The notes under the pieces were generated by a model, which had not been told where the DNA came from, made no database searches, and was given only the letters and a program-made list of their open reading frames with translations. Below, piece after piece: positions 1 through 10,589 of a stretch of DNA of 64,000 bases; the stretch's first letter is position 1, and each line of letters starts with the position of its first letter. The DNA is from DATJKD01 sp963728295 (GTDB taxonomy: Bacteria; Pseudomonadota; Gammaproteobacteria; Steroidobacterales; Steroidobacteraceae). The position numbers and the translations under genes are program-made. The stretch lies in NCBI GenBank assembly GCA_963728295.1, contig CAVSKB010000011.1, forward strand, positions 991,788-1,055,787. The letters are read 5' to 3'.

Positions 1-129
1 AGGGGCGGCGTCGGTACAAGGGTCCATTGCTCGCCGCGGGCGGCGAGACGGTCGAGGTCGAGGTTGATGGACGGCGGCGGGTGCTGCCGATCGCGGGCAT
101 ACGCAAGGCGCACCTGGCGCCGGCATTGA
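1..129 (+). CDS. rimP: Ribosome maturation factor RimP, C-terminal end (partial, frameshifted)
   Basis: The window opens inside a gene whose visible residues (GRRRYKGPLLAAGGETV, then RRRVLPIAGIRKAHLAP) resemble the C-terminal SH3-like domain of RimP, which helps assemble the 30S subunit. The position directly before nusA is the usual one for rimP. The reading frame has no stop and runs into nusA. A TGA at 127-129 in another frame is the probable real end, implying one indel near 120. The 5' part lies outside the window. The identification rests on context plus a short tail. Confidence 0.6.
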   Translation, partial: RGGVGTRVHCSPRAARRSRSRLMDGGGCCRSRAYARRTWRRH

Positions 130-158
130 AGCATTCCCGGGCTCCGGGAGGATGGGCG

Positions 159-1669
159 ATGAACAAAGAGATCCTGACGGTCGTCGACGAACGTCTCCAA
201 CGAGAAGGGCGTCGACAAGGAGATCATCTTCGAGGCGCTCGAGGCCGCGCTCGCGTCCGCCACGCGCAAGAAGGACGGCGAGGACATCGACGTCCGCGTT
301 TCGATCAATCGCAAGACCGGGGACTACGACACGTTCCGGCGCTGGAAGGTGTTCGCCGACGATTCGACCGAGCTCGAGTTCCCCGAGAAGGAGCTGCGTC
401 TCGACGACGCGCTCGATCTCTCGCCTGACGCCGAGCCGGGTGGCTACGTCGAGAAGTCGCATCGCGTCGGTAGCGTTCGGCCGCATCGCCGCGCAGACCG
501 CGAAGCAGGTGATCGTGCAGAAAGTGCGCGAGGCCGAGCGTGCGCAGGTCGTCGACAGGTACCAGGGCCGGGTCGGTCAGCTCGTCTCCGGCATCGTAAA
601 GCGCGTGGACCGTAACGGCATCTTCGTCGACCTGGGCGGCAATGCCGAGGGCTTCATCCCGCGCGAGCAGATGATCCCGCGCGAGCCGGTGCGCACCCAG
701 GACCGCATCAAGGCCTTCCTCAAGGACGTGCGATCCGAGCCGCGCGGGCCGCAGCTCTTCCTGCGCCGCACGGCGCCGGAATTCCTGATCGAGCTGTTCA
801 AGCTCGAGGTGCCCGAGGTCGGCCAGGGCCTGATCAACATCCTGGGTGCGGCGCGCGATCCGGGCGCGCGCGCCAAGATCGCGGTGCAAGCAGCAACGAC
901 CCGCGCATCGATCCGGTCGGCGCCTGCGTCGGCATGCGCGGCTCGCGCGTGCAGGCGGTCTCGAACGAGATCGCCGGCGAGCGCGTCGACATCATCCCGT
1001 TCGACGACAACCCCGCGCAGTTCGTCATCAACGCGATGGCGCCGGCCGAGGTGAGCTCGATCGTCGTCGACGAGGAATCGCACAGCATGGACATCGCGGT
1101 CGCCGAGGAGAAGCTGTCGCAGGCGATCGGACGCGGCGGCCAGAACATCCGGCTGGCGAGCGAGCTCACCGGCTGGAAGCTCAACATCATGAGCGAGCAG
1201 GCGGCGGACGAGAAGAGCGAGTCCGAAGCAGAAGTGAGCTGCGCGAGCTCTTCATGAAGCAGCTCGACGTGGACGAGGACGTTGCGGGCATCCTGGTGCA
1301 GGAAGGCTTCTCGAGCATCGAGGAGATCGCGTACGTGCCGCAGTCGGAGCTCGCGGCCATCGAGGAGTTCGACGAGCAGATGGTGCAAGGAGCTGCGCAA
1401 CCGCGCGCGCGACGTGCTGCTCACGCAGGCGATCGCGAGCGAGGAGAGATCGAGACGGCCGAGCCGGCCGAGGACCTGCTCGAGGTCGAGGGCATGGACG
1501 AGGACCTCGCAGCGGAGCTCGCGCGGCACGGCATCGTCACGCGCGAGGACCTGGCCGAGCAGTCGATCGACGAGCTCGCCGAGATTCCGAAGCTCGACGC
1601 CTGAGCGCGCCGGGCGAGCTGATCCTGGCGGCGCGCAAGCACTGGTTCGAGCAGGGTCAGCAGGCCTGA
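159..1669 (+). CDS. nusA: Transcription termination/antitermination factor NusA (several frameshifts)
   Basis: NusA binds RNA polymerase and controls pausing, termination and antitermination. Read across frames the product is about 500 residues, as in E. coli. It starts [10 protein letters not shown] at ATG 159. An S1 domain ([17 protein letters not shown]) lies around 588-640, KH1 ([15 protein letters not shown]) around 916-960, KH2 ([14 protein letters not shown]) around 1120-1160, and two acidic C-terminal repeats ([15 protein letters not shown]) follow. The last codons give [11 protein letters not shown] and TGA at 1667-1669. Frame changes occur near 195, 460, 888, 1235, 1388, 1445 and 1605, nearly all one extra base. 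The conserved residues on both sides of each indicate sequencing error rather than decay. It is followed 13 bp later by infB. Confidence 0.93.
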
Positions 1670-1682
1670 GCGGAGAGCAGAC

Positions 1683-4230
1683 ATGGCGGAAGTGACGGTC
1701 AGCCAATTTGCCGAGGTACTCAAGGTTCCGGTCGAGCGGCTGATCACGCAGCTCGACGAGGCCGGCATCAAGGTTGAAGGCGCCGACGACATCATCAGCG
1801 ACGAGGCCAAGATGGAGCTCCTGACGCATCTGCGCCGGGCGCACGGCCGCGACGAGGACCCGGCCGCCGCCGCGCAGGATCACGCTGCAGCGCAAGTCGC
1901 AGACGCGAGATCAAGCTCGCCTCGCCGCAGGGCCGGGCGCGCACGGTCAGCGTCGAGGTGCGGCGCAAGAAGCACCTACCTCAACCGCGACCGTGCTCGA
2001 GGAAGAGCAGCGTCATCGGCAGGAAGAGCTCGACAAGTCAGCGGCAGGCCGAGGAAGCGGTGCGTCGTCGAGGCACGAACGCCTCGAGAGGACAAGCGCG
2101 CGAGCGGAGCAGCGGCGAACGCGGACCGCGTCGAGGCCGAAGTCAAGCGCAAGGCGGACGACGAGGCGCGGCTGCGCGCCGAGGAAGAGGCCCGCCGCCT
2201 GGCAGAGGCGCGCGAACGCGAGAAGGCCGAGCGCGAGCGAGCCGGCACGTCATGTGCCGCCGGCCCGGCGCATGCGCACGCGCCAAAGGGCCGTGCGGAA
2301 GCGCCGCGGATCGAGCAAGCGCCGCGGCACGAAGTACGGCCGCCAGGAGCTGCACGTCGCCGTCGATGCGAGTGCGCGCTTCAAGAAGAAGCAGGCGCAG
2401 CGCAGCCGGCGTCACGTGCAGGTCAGCGTCGACGCGCGGCACGGCTTCGAGCTGCCGACCGCGCCGGTCAAGCGCGACGTGCAGCTGCCCGAGACGATCA
2501 CCGTCGGCGAGCTGGCGCAGCCGCATGGCGGTCAAGGCCAACGAAGTCATCAAGGCCATGATGAAGATGGGCGTCATGGCGACGATCAACCAGCCGATCG
2601 ACCAGGACACGGCGCAGCTCGTCGTCGAGGAATTCGGCCACACCGCCGTGCGGTTCAAGGCGAGACACGATCGAGGAGCAGCTGCAGGTCGACGACGGCG
2701 CCGCAGACGACGCTGCCGCGCCCGCCGGTCGTCACGATCATGGGTCACGTCGACCACGGCAAGACCTCGCTGCTCGACTACATCCGCCGCGCGAAGGTCG
2801 CGGCGGGCGAGGCGGGCGGCATCACGCAGCACATCGGCGCCTACCAGGTCGAGACGCCGAAGGGCCTCATCACGTTCATCGACACGCCGGGCCACGCCGC
2901 CTTCACGGCGATGCGCGCCCGCGGCGCGCAACGTCACCGACATCGTCGTGCTGGTCGTCGCTGCCGACGACGGCGTCATGCCGCAGACCGATCGAGGCGA
3001 TCCAGCACGCACGCGCGGCGAACGTGCCGATGGTCGTCGCGGTCAACAAGATCGACAAGGGCGACGCGGATCCCGATCGCGTGCGCAACGACCTCGCAAG
3101 CAGAACGTGATCCCCGAGGAGTGGGGCGGCGACACGATGTTCGTCAACGTCTCCGCGCGCACGGGGCAGGGCATCGACCAGCTGCTCGAGACGATCCTGC
3201 TGCAGGCCGAGGTGCTGGACCTCAAGGCGCCGCAGACCGGCCCGGCGGTCGGCGTCGTGCTCGAATCGAGCATCGAGAAGGGCCGCGGCGCCGTCGCGAC
3301 CGTGCTCGTCAAGCGCGGCACGCTGCGGGCCGGCGATCCGATCATCGCCGGCCAGGAATTCGGCCGCGTACGCGCGCTGTTCGATGCGACCGGCAAGCAG
3401 GTCGACGAGGCCGGCCCGGCGGTGCCGGTCGCAGGTGCTCGGCCTGTCCGAACGCGCCGAACGCGGGCGACGACCTGCTCGTGCGTCGAGAGCGAGCGCA
3501 AGGCGCGCGAAGTCGCGCTGTATCGCCAGGGCAAGTTCCGCGACGTTCGGCTCGCGACCGCGGCCAAGAAGATGCGAGGACGTGTTCTCGCAGCTGGGCG
3601 AGCGACGGTCAGCGAGACGGTCCAGCTCATCGTCAAGGCGGACGTGCAGGGCAGCGCCGAGGCGCTGCGCGATGCGCTGTCGAAGCTCGGCAACGACGAG
3701 GTCAGCGGTCAAGGTCATCGCGAGCGGCGTCGGCGGCATCACCGAGTCGGACGTGACGCTCGCGGCCGCTTCGCGCGCGCGCATCATCGGCTTCAACGTG
3801 CGCGCCGACACCGCGGCGCGCGCCGCGCATCAAGGACGCGGGCATCGACGTCCGCTACTACAGCATCATCTACGAGGCGATCGACGACGTGAAGCAGGCT
3901 GATCGCCGGCATGCTGAAGCCCGAGATCAAGGAGCAGATCGTCGGCCTCGCCGAGGTGCGCGAGGTGTTCCGCTCGAGCAAGTTCGGTACGGTGGCCGGC
4001 TGCCTCGTCGTCGAGGGCTACATCAAGCGCGGCAACCCGGTGCGCGTGCTGCGCGACAACGTCGTCATCCACCAGGGCGAGCTCGATTCGCTGCGGCGCT
4101 TCAAGGACGACGTCGAGCGAGGTGCGCGCCGGCACCGAATGCGGCATCGGCGTGCGAAACTACAACGACATCCGCGCCGGCGACCAGATCGAGTGCTATC
4201 GCCCGCGTCGAGGTCGCGCGCAACGCCTGA
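1683..4230 (+). CDS. infB: Translation initiation factor IF-2 (many frameshifts)
   Basis: IF-2 is the GTPase that places initiator tRNA on the ribosome. The start ATG 1683 gives the IF2_N domain ([18 protein letters not shown]), followed by a charged Arg/Glu/Ala-rich linker in which frames switch often. The GTPase domain is unmistakable: G1 [12 protein letters not shown] at 2743-2778, G3 DTPGHAAFT at 2881-2907, and G4 NKIDKGDAD near 3046. The IF2 C-terminal domains follow, ending [13 protein letters not shown] and a TGA at 4228-4230. Restoring frame at roughly fifteen single-base indels, mostly one inserted C or G, would give a normal protein of about 850 residues. The gene sits between nusA and rbfA as in most proteobacteria. 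Confidence 0.93.
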
Positions 4231-4239
4231 GGACGCCCC

Positions 4240-4635
4240 GTGCCACGCGAGTTTCCGCGCGCGCGGCGGGTCGCCGAGCAGGTGCAGCGCATGCTGGGCG
4301 AGATGCTGCGGCGCGAGGTGCGCGACCCGCGCCTCAAGCCGCGTCACGATCACGCACGTGAAGGTGTCGCCGGACCTCGCGCACGCGTGGGTGCTACTAC
4401 ACGCTGCTCTCCGCGGACTCGCACGATGCCCTGCAGCGCGAGATCCTCGACGAGGCGGCGGTGTATCTGCGCGGTCCGCTCGGGCGGGCGTTGCGCCTGC
4501 GGCTCGCTCCGCACCTGCACTTCCAGCCCGACCACGAGCTCGAGCGCGGCAACCGGCTCGACGCGCTGATCACGCAGGCCGTACGCGAGGACGCGGCCCG
4601 CCACGATACCGGCGGACGGGCGAGGACGGAGCTGA
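4240..4635 (+). CDS. rbfA: 30S ribosome-binding factor RbfA (frameshifted)
   Basis: RbfA is a KH-type factor needed for 16S rRNA 5' end maturation. GTG 4240 lies 9 bp after the infB stop and gives [19 protein letters not shown], then REVRDPRLK, then after frame changes [16 protein letters not shown] and [19 protein letters not shown]. Frame breaks occur near 4340 and 4392. The natural stop is not in frame. The TGA at 4633-4635, which overlaps the presumed truB start, is my best guess for the end, giving a protein of about 130 residues. Confidence 0.82.
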
Positions 4636-5600
4636 CGACGCCGGCCGAGAGCTCTGCGTCAGGCCGGCGGCGCCCGGCGCGGCGCAAGGTGGACGGCATC
4701 GTGCTGCTCGACAAGCCGGAGGGCTTGAGCTCGAACGCGGCGCTGCAGCGCGTGCGGCGGCTCTCGGCCGCGGAAAGGCGGGTCACGCCGGCACGCTCGA
4801 TCCCTGGCCACCGGCATGCTGCCGCTGTGCCTCGGCCAGGCGACCAAGGCGTGCGGCGAATCGTGCTGGGTTCGCGAAGGCCTATCGCGTCGCGCCTGCG
4901 CTCGGCGCGAGCGACCGATACCGGCGATCACAGGGCGCGGTAGTGAGCCGCGCCGCGGTGCCGGCACTCGACGCGGCGACCGTCAGGGGCTCGCTCGCGG
5001 GCCTCGCGGCTCGAGCAAGCAGGTCCCGCCGATGATGCCGCGCTCAAGCACCAGGGCAAGCCGCTCTACGGGCTCGCGCGCGCGCGGCGAGACCGTGAGC
5101 AAGGGCCGCGCGCCGATCGAGCTGTACCGTCTCGAGCTCGTCGCCGCTTGAGCGCGGCAAGATTCATCGAGTTCGACGTCGAGTGCTCGAAAGGCACGTA
5201 TGTCCGTGTGCTCGGCCGAGGACGTCGCCGCGCGGCTCGGCACGGTCGGCCACCTGGCGGCGTTGCGCCGGCTCTGGGTCGAGCCGTTCGCGTCCCACGC
5301 CCATGGTCACCCTCGATGAGATCGCGGCATGGGCGTGCTGAGCGAGGCACCGGGCATGGAAACCCCGCCTGGCTGCGCCCGTCGACTGCGCCCTTGCCGG
5401 CCTGCCCGCGTCGACCTGGGGCCGATCGAGCAGCGCGGCGATCTGCGCCAGGGCGGAGGTCCCGTCGACCTGGCCGCCTGCCCGTGGGGATCACGGTGTG
5501 CGTCGTACGACACGGACGGCGGGTTCCTGGGGCTGGTCGAGGTCGACGCGCCGACCGGCGGCTGCGGGTCGTGCGCTGCTCGTGGGCGCTACAGAGCTGA
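4632..5600 (+). CDS. truB: tRNA pseudouridine-55 synthase TruB (frameshifted)
   Basis: TruB makes pseudouridine 55 in the T-loop of tRNAs. Visible signatures are [16 protein letters not shown] near 4690 and the catalytic block HAGTLDP around 4785-4805, with the catalytic Asp codon at 4799-4801. Next come [10 protein letters not shown], a KQVPPM stretch typical of the family near 5020, and a C-terminal PUA-like tail ([15 protein letters not shown]). At least six frame changes break the reading frame, so the start (CTG/ATG near 4632) and the stop (TGA 5598-5600) are approximate. Its place between rbfA and rpsO matches the conserved operon. Confidence 0.82.
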
Positions 5601-5615
5601 AGCCTCTCGCTCGAC

Positions 5616-5645
5616 TTGAGCCGATCGGGTCGCGACGGGTACAAT
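5616..5645 (+). promoter_or_regulatory. Probable sigma-70 promoter of rpsO-pnp
   Basis: TTGAGC at 5616-5621 and TACAAT at 5640-5645 are separated by 18 bp and lie about 50 bp before the rpsO start. An internal promoter in front of rpsO is known in E. coli. The assignment is by eye. Confidence 0.6.
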
Positions 5646-5693
5646 GCGCGGCTCATTCAAAGGGAAAGACTCAAGTTTCGAGGACACTCAACG

Positions 5694-5962
5694 ATGGCTC
5701 TGTCCACCGCGCGCAAGAGCGAGATCGTCGGCGACTACAGCCGCAGCGCCAAGGACACCGGTTCGCCCGAAGTCCAGATCGCACTTCTTACCGCCCGCAT
5801 CAACGAACTGGGCGAGCATTTCACGTCCACAAGCGCGATCATTCCTCGCGCCGAGGACTGCTCAAGCTCGTGACACAGCGCCGCAAGCTCCTCGACTACC
5901 TCAAGGACTCAGACGCGGCGCGTTACCAGGAAGTCGTCAGCCGGCTCGGCTTGCGCCGCTGA
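5694..5962 (+). CDS. rpsO: 30S ribosomal protein S15 (one frameshift)
   Basis: S15 binds the central domain of 16S rRNA. ATG 5694 starts [20 protein letters not shown], followed by [22 protein letters not shown]. One base is missing or extra near 5823, after which the other frame gives [20 protein letters not shown] and ends VVSRLGLRR at TGA 5960-5962. The corrected length is 89 residues, the normal size. A strong terminator-like hairpin follows, then pnp, the same arrangement as E. coli rpsO-t1-pnp. Confidence 0.95.
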
Positions 5963-5974
5963 CCGGACCCCGCT

Positions 5975-6003
5975 CCGGCCCGCATTGCGGGCCGGTTTCG
6001 TTT
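5975..6003 (+). terminator. Rho-independent terminator between rpsO and pnp
   Basis: A perfect 9-bp GC stem (CCGGCCCGC / GCGGGCCGG) with loop ATT spans 5975-5995 and is followed by TTTCGTTT. It probably acts as a partial terminator between rpsO and pnp, as in E. coli. Confidence 0.8.
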
Positions 6004-6045
6004 CCGCCTCCAGACACCAGTCAATCAGCACCGGACCACCAGATC

Positions 6046-8140
6046 GTGAACGTCCACAAGCAGAGCTTTTCAGTATGGCCCCCACACCGTCACCCTCGAG
6101 ACCGGCCGCGCTGGCGCGCCAGGCCGACGGCGCGGTCCTCGTCTCCATGGGCGACACCGTCGTGCTCGTCACGGCGGTGGGCCGCACGAAGCCGCCCCCG
6201 GCAAGGACTTTCTTTCCGCTCACCGTCAACTACGTCGAGAAGACGTACGCGGCCGGCCGAATCCCCGGCGGCTTCTTCAAGCGCGAAGGCCGGCCCACCG
6301 AGAAAGAGACACTGACCTCGCGCCTGATCGACCGCCCGATCCGGCCGCTCTTTCCCGATGGCTTCTACAACGAGGTGCAGGTCGTCGCGACGGTGATGTC
6401 GCTCGACCCGGAGATCGATTCGGACATTCCGGCGATGCTCGGCGCATCGGCGGCGCTGTGCCTCTCCGGGATGCCGTTCAAGGGGCCGATCGGCGCTGCG
6501 CGGGTCGGCTACCACGACGGCAAGTACCTGCTCAACCCGACCGCGAAGGATCTGCAGACCTCGTCGCTGGACCTCGTGGTCGCCGGCACCGCCGACGCCG
6601 TACTGATGGTCGAATCCGAGGCCGAGCGGCTGTCCGAGGACGTCATGCTGGGCGCGGTCGTGCTTCGGCCACGAGCAGATGCAGGTCGCGATCCGGGCGA
6701 TCAACGAGCTCGCGGCGGAGGCGGGCAAGCCGGCGTGGCAGTGGAGCGAACCCGCGGCCGATGCCGAGCTCGCGGCGGCGGTCGCGCGCCTGGCCGAGGC
6801 GGAGCTCGCCAAGGCCTACGCGATCACCGAGAAGCAGATCGCGTTACGGGCGCATCGCAGAAATCAAGCTGGCGGCCGTCGCCGCGCTGAGCGCCGGCGA
6901 TACGCCGAAGTTCGACGCCAAGAGAGTGATCGACGAAATCGGCCGCCTCGAATACAACTTCGTGCGCCGCAAGATTCTCGCCGGCGAGCGGCGCATCGAC
7001 GGGCGCGACATGCGATACCGTGCGTCCGATCACGGTCGAAACCGGGCGTGCTGCCGCGCACGCACGGTTCGGCGCTGTTCACGCGCGGCGAGACGCAGGC
7101 CCTGGTGACGACCACGCTCGGCACCGGCCGCGACGCGCAGATCATCGATGCGCTGTCCGGCGAGCGCAAAGAGCCGTTCATGCTGCACTACAACTTCCCG
7201 CCATTCTCGGTGGGCGAAGTCGGCATGCATGGGCTCGCGCCAAAGCGGCGCGAGATCGGCCACGGCAACCTGGCCCGTCGCGGCATCAGCGCCGTGATGC
7301 CCGACATGACGACCTTCCCGTACGTGATCCGCGTCGTCTCCGAGATCCTCGAGTCGAACGGCTCGAGCTCGATGGCGAGCGTCTGCGGCACGAGCCTCGC
7401 GCTCATGGACGCCGGCGTGCCGGTCAAGGCGCCGGTCGGAGGAGTCGCGATGGGCCTCGTGCTCGAAGGCGACCGCTACCAGGTCCTGACCGACATTCTC
7501 GGCGACGAGGATCACCTCGGCGACATGGACTTCAAGGTCGCGGGCACCGCCGATGGCGTGACCGCCCTGCAGATGGACATCAAGATCGAGGGCATCACCA
7601 AGGAGATCATGAAGGTCGCCCTCGACCAGGCGCGGGAGGCGCGCCTGCACATCCTGGGCGAGATGGCCAAGGTGCTCTTCGAAGCCCCGCGAGACGATGT
7701 CCGAGTGGGCCCCGACCATCATCACGATGAAGATCGACCCGGAGAAGATCCGCGAGGTGATCGGCAAGGGCGGCGCCGTGATCCGCGCGATCACCGAGGA
7801 GACCGGCACCACGATCGATATCGAGAACGACGGCACCGTCAAGATCGCATCGGTCGTCGGTACGGCCGGCCGCGAGGCGCAGCGCCGGATCGAGCTGATT
7901 ACCTCGGACGTCGAGGTCGGCCGCGTCTACGAGGGCAAGGTCGTACGGCTGATGGACTTCGGCGCCTTCGTGCAGATCCTGCCGGGCAAGGACGGTCTCG
8001 TGCACATCTCGCAGATCTCCGACGAGCGCGTCGAGCGCGTCAGCGACAAGCTCAAGGAAGGCGACGTCATCCGGGTCAAGGTGCTGGAGGTCGACCGCCA
8101 GGGCCGCGTGCGGCTCTCGATGCGAAGCGTAGACGCCTGA
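6046..8140 (+). CDS. pnp: Polyribonucleotide nucleotidyltransferase (PNPase), frameshifted
   Basis: PNPase degrades RNA phosphorolytically 3' to 5' and is a degradosome component. The likely start is GTG 6046 (NVHKQSFS). Two RNase PH domains are visible: [20 protein letters not shown] with [14 protein letters not shown], and later [15 protein letters not shown] with [16 protein letters not shown]. The C-terminal KH ([18 protein letters not shown], about 7747-7800) and S1 ([13 protein letters not shown], about 7940-7980) domains end at TGA 8138-8140. Frame changes near 6075, 6200, 6665, 6848, 7013, 7045 and 7690 are mostly one inserted base. The corrected length is near 700 residues, as expected. 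Confidence 0.95.
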
Positions 8141-8155
8141 CACGGGTCAGGCGTC
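8132..8155. terminator. Hairpin overlapping the pnp stop codon, possible bidirectional terminator
   Basis: GACGCCTGAC (8132-8141) and GTCAGGCGTC (8146-8155) form a perfect 10-bp stem with a 4-base loop. It includes the pnp stop codon and lies between the convergent pnp and phaR genes. No T-run follows on either strand, so it may instead be an exonuclease-blocking 3' end structure. Confidence 0.45.
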
Positions 8156-8195
8156 CTCCGCCATGGCGGGGGATGCGGCCGCACGTCGCGAGGTT

Positions 8196-8729
8196 CTATT
8201 CCTTGTCGTCTCGTGCGAACGGCCGGGGAAGGCGGCTGAAGACTTCCTCCTGCACGGCCTTCCAGCGCTGGTAATTCTTCTGTGCGACCGCCGTGACGGT
8301 CTCGACCGGGTCGACGCCAACGACGCTGCGGAACCGCTCCCGCAGGTCTCGCTGCTCGCGGGTGAAAAGCCGCAGGCTCTCGTCGAGATACCGGCCGACG
8401 AATTCCTGCAGGCCGTTGCCGTAGCTGCGGATGACCTGCGCGAGGAAGTCACGGCTCATCACCGATTCGCCGCCGCCCTCCTGCTCGGCTATCACCTGCA
8501 GCAGGATACTGCGGGTGATGTCCTGCTGGGTCTTGCGATCGAGAACTACGAAATCTACCCGCTCGACCACCAGCCGCCGCACATCCGCCAGCGTGACGTA
8601 ACGGCTCTCGACCGTGTCGTAGAGACGCCGGTTCGGATACTTGCGGATCACGCGGGGGTTCAACCGCGCGCCGTCGCCCCCCTGCGCGGCACCCACGTGC
8701 GCACGCTTCTGCCTAGGCCTGCTCGTCAT
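8196..8729 (-). CDS. phaR: Polyhydroxyalkanoate synthesis repressor PhaR
   Basis: PhaR binds DNA and polyhydroxybutyrate granules and represses phasin genes. The 177-residue product has the characteristic N-terminal PHB_acc_N block ([20 protein letters not shown], residues about 27-46). The PHB_acc domain follows ([29 protein letters not shown]). The C-terminus is [15 protein letters not shown]. The start overlaps the end of gluQRS by 17 bp, so the three minus-strand genes dksA, gluQRS and phaR are probably co-transcribed. No PHA synthase is in the window. Confidence 0.9.
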   Translation of the reverse strand: MTSRPRQKRAHVGAAQGGDGARLNPRVIRKYPNRRLYDTVESRYVTLADVRRLVVERVDFVVLDRKTQQDITRSILLQVIAEQEGGGESVMSRDFLAQVIRSYGNGLQEFVGRYLDESLRLFTREQRDLRERFRSVVGVDPVETVTAVAQKNYQRWKAVQEEVFSRLPRPFARDDKE

Positions 8730-9714
8730 CGACTGGTTCCTGACCCGTCGTGCGGGTATCGGCCACGTTTGGAATTATTTTCATCAGACTCCGAAAACGC
8801 TCCGGGCGCCAGTGCCCGAGCGCCCAGGCCCAGACCTCGCCGGCCGACGCACGTCCGAGACCGGTCGGCGGCGCCTGTCGCAAGGCTCCGAGGACCGCGA
8901 CCAGCTGGACAGACGGTGCGGCCGCATCGAGAGCCGGTGCATCGCCCGACTTGGAGAGCTTATGCCCGTCCGTATTTACGGCAAGAGGCAGGTGGAGGTA
9001 GCCGGGGCGTGGAAGTCCCAGCGCCTCCTGCAGCAGGATCTGCCGCGGCGGTGGAGGCAAGCAGGTCCGCGCCGCGCACCACGTCGGTGACGCCCTGTTC
9101 GGCATCGTCGACGGTGACGGCCAGCTGGTAGGCGTGAAGGCCGTCGCGTCTTCGCAGCACGAACGGGCCCACCGCCTGTGCCACGTTGGCACGAGTCGGG
9201 CCGAGGCTCCGGTCGTCGAACTCGATGACTCGGTCCGGAACGCGCAGCCGCACCGTGCCCGTGCCCGCGGCGGCCGGGTGCGGGCAGACGGCGGGGTGAA
9301 AAGCTCGTCAGCCTGTTCGTGCGAGGCTCGGCCCATCGCGGCGAGCTGGCTGCGGCTGCAACCGCAGTCCAGCGTCAGTCCGAGCTGCCTGAGCCGATCG
9401 AGTGCTGCGTCATAGTCCGCCGCACGTGTGCTCTGGCGCAGCACGGCGCCGTCCCACTCGAACCCGAATCGATCCAAATCGGAGAGAATTCGCTCCGCCG
9501 CACCGGGCTGCTCACGCGGCGGGTCGAGATCCTCGATGCGCACCAGCCAGCGGCCACCGCGCGTACGGGCTTCGAGGTAGCTGCCGACGGCCGCGAGTAG
9601 TGAGCCGAAATGGAGCGGCCCCGTCGGACTCGGGGCGAAGCGCCCGCAATATCCGCCAGCCGGCTCAGCGGTACCAGTCGTCCCGGTCGCCGAACTGCTT
9701 CTCGCGACGTTCAC
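8713..9714 (-). CDS. gluQRS: Glutamyl-Q tRNA(Asp) synthetase (two compensating frameshifts)
   Basis: GluQRS is a truncated glutamyl-tRNA synthetase paralogue that attaches glutamate to queuosine 34 of tRNA-Asp. Visible features are [18 protein letters not shown] (HIGH-type motif), [13 protein letters not shown], the zinc-binding CGCSRSQ, and the KMSKS-like HKLSKS near the C-terminus. The middle part ([32 protein letters not shown]) is in another frame between about 9280 and 9050, so two indels cancel. The GTG start at 9714 overlaps dksA by 50 bp and no better start is visible. Following dksA is the conserved E. coli order. Confidence 0.88.
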   Translation of the reverse strand: MNVARSSSATGTTGTAEPAGGYCGRFAPSPTGPLHFGSLLAAVGSYLEARTRGGRWLVRIEDLDPPREQPGAAERILSDLDRFGFEWDGAVLRQSTRAADYDAALDRLRQLGLTLDCGCSRSQLAAMGRASHEQADELFTPPSARTRPPRARARCGCAFRTESSSSTTGASARLVPTWHRRWARSCCEDATAFTPTSWPSPSTMPNRASPTWCAARTCLPPPPRQILLQEALGLPRPGYLHLPLAVNTDGHKLSKSGDAPALDAAAPSVQLVAVLGALRQAPPTGLGRASAGEVWAWALGHWRPERFRSLMKIIPNVADTRTTGQEPVDDEQA

Positions 9715-10357
9715 GTCGCTCCTGCGCCTCGACGCTCAGGGTTGCCACCGGACGCGCCTCGAGACGCTTGACGCCGATCGGCTCGCCGGTCTCGAGGCAG
9801 TAGCCGTAGCTGCCGTCCTCGATGCGCTTCAGGGCCTCGTCGATCTTGCGGATCAGCTTGCGCTCGCGATCGCGCGTGCGCAGCTCGAGGCTGAACTCGG
9901 ATTCCTGCGTCGCACGGTCGTTCGGATCGGGAAAGTTTGCCGCCTCGTCCTTCATATGCAGCATGGTGCGGTCGACTTCCTGCATCAAGTCCTGCTTCCA
10001 GCTGGAGAGGATGCGACGGAAGTGATCGAGCTGCTCCTTGCTCATGTACTCCTCGTCCTTGCGCACAACGTACGGCTTGACGTTGCGCGGCCCGGACAGG
10101 AGGTTGAATCGTGGCTCTCCGTCCACCTCCTCGATGACCGGAGGAACGGGGATCGCCGGTTTGGTCACGATCGCACTCTGGGTGGCGCGAACCGGGCGCG
10201 GAGCAGGCCGGGCGGGAGCCGCGCGCACAGCGGCCTTGCGTGGCGCAGGCTTCGCCTTGACTGCCGCACGGGGTGCAGATCGGGGGGCGCTCTTGGCGGG
10301 CGCAGAAACAGTCTTCTTGGGCCTTGTAGCCTTGGCAGACGGTTTCCTGGCGGGCAT
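9665..10357 (-). CDS. dksA: DksA-family RNA polymerase-binding protein, zinc-finger cysteines largely lost
   Basis: DksA enters the RNA polymerase secondary channel and, with ppGpp, resets transcription. The core matches E. coli closely: coiled coil with the tip acidic motif (FPDPNDRATQE), then SLELRTRDRERKLIRKID. The C4 zinc finger is degenerate: YCLETGE keeps one Cys, and the second pair is replaced by Ser and Ala (ATLSVEAQ). This resembles the zinc-independent DksA2 type. Residues 1 to about 90 form an Ala/Pro/Lys-rich extension (APRSAPRAAVKAKPAPRKAA) not present in E. coli DksA. I chose ATG 10357 (MPARKPS); an upstream frame extension to 10450 exists but is unlike the family. Confidence 0.9.
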   Translation of the reverse strand: MPARKPSAKATRPKKTVSAPAKSAPRSAPRAAVKAKPAPRKAAVRAAPARPAPRPVRATQSAIVTKPAIPVPPVIEEVDGEPRFNLLSGPRNVKPYVVRKDEEYMSKEQLDHFRRILSSWKQDLMQEVDRTMLHMKDEAANFPDPNDRATQESEFSLELRTRDRERKLIRKIDEALKRIEDGSYGYCLETGEPIGVKRLEARPVATLSVEAQERRERREKQFGDRDDWYR

Positions 10358-10390
10358 CGGGAGACTCCGGGGGTCCTTGAAGGGTGCGGG

Positions 10391-10396
10391 ATTATA
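10391..10396 (-). promoter_or_regulatory. -10 element of the dksA-gluQRS-phaR promoter
   Basis: On the minus strand the hexamer reads TATAAT, 34 bp before the dksA start. No convincing -35 box is seen 17 bp upstream (CTGGAC at best). It lies in the divergent dksA/smc intergenic region. Confidence 0.5.
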
Positions 10397-10589
10397 CAGA
10401 CCGGCCGCGCCGGGTCCAGCCGCTATTTCCTGCGCTGTGAAACGCCGCAAGTCGGCCCGGGGCCAGCCACAGATAAAGGGTCGAGCAGGGTCCTTGCACC
10501 GCCGCCGCGTGCGTCTCTTTGCAGTGCCGATGAGCGACGGATTCTTTTACACTCCGCGCTGCCTTGCGGACCCCTGTCGCCGGTGACCG

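Noticed and set aside
305..1895. Long minus-strand open frames opposite nusA and infB (for example 834-1895 and 2143-3012)
   Set aside because: They are GC-codon shadows of the plus-strand genes and show no recognisable protein features.
159..8140. Pseudogenisation of the nusA-pnp operon
   Set aside because: All conserved motifs are intact between frame changes, the genes are essential, and the breaks are single-base; sequence error is far more likely.
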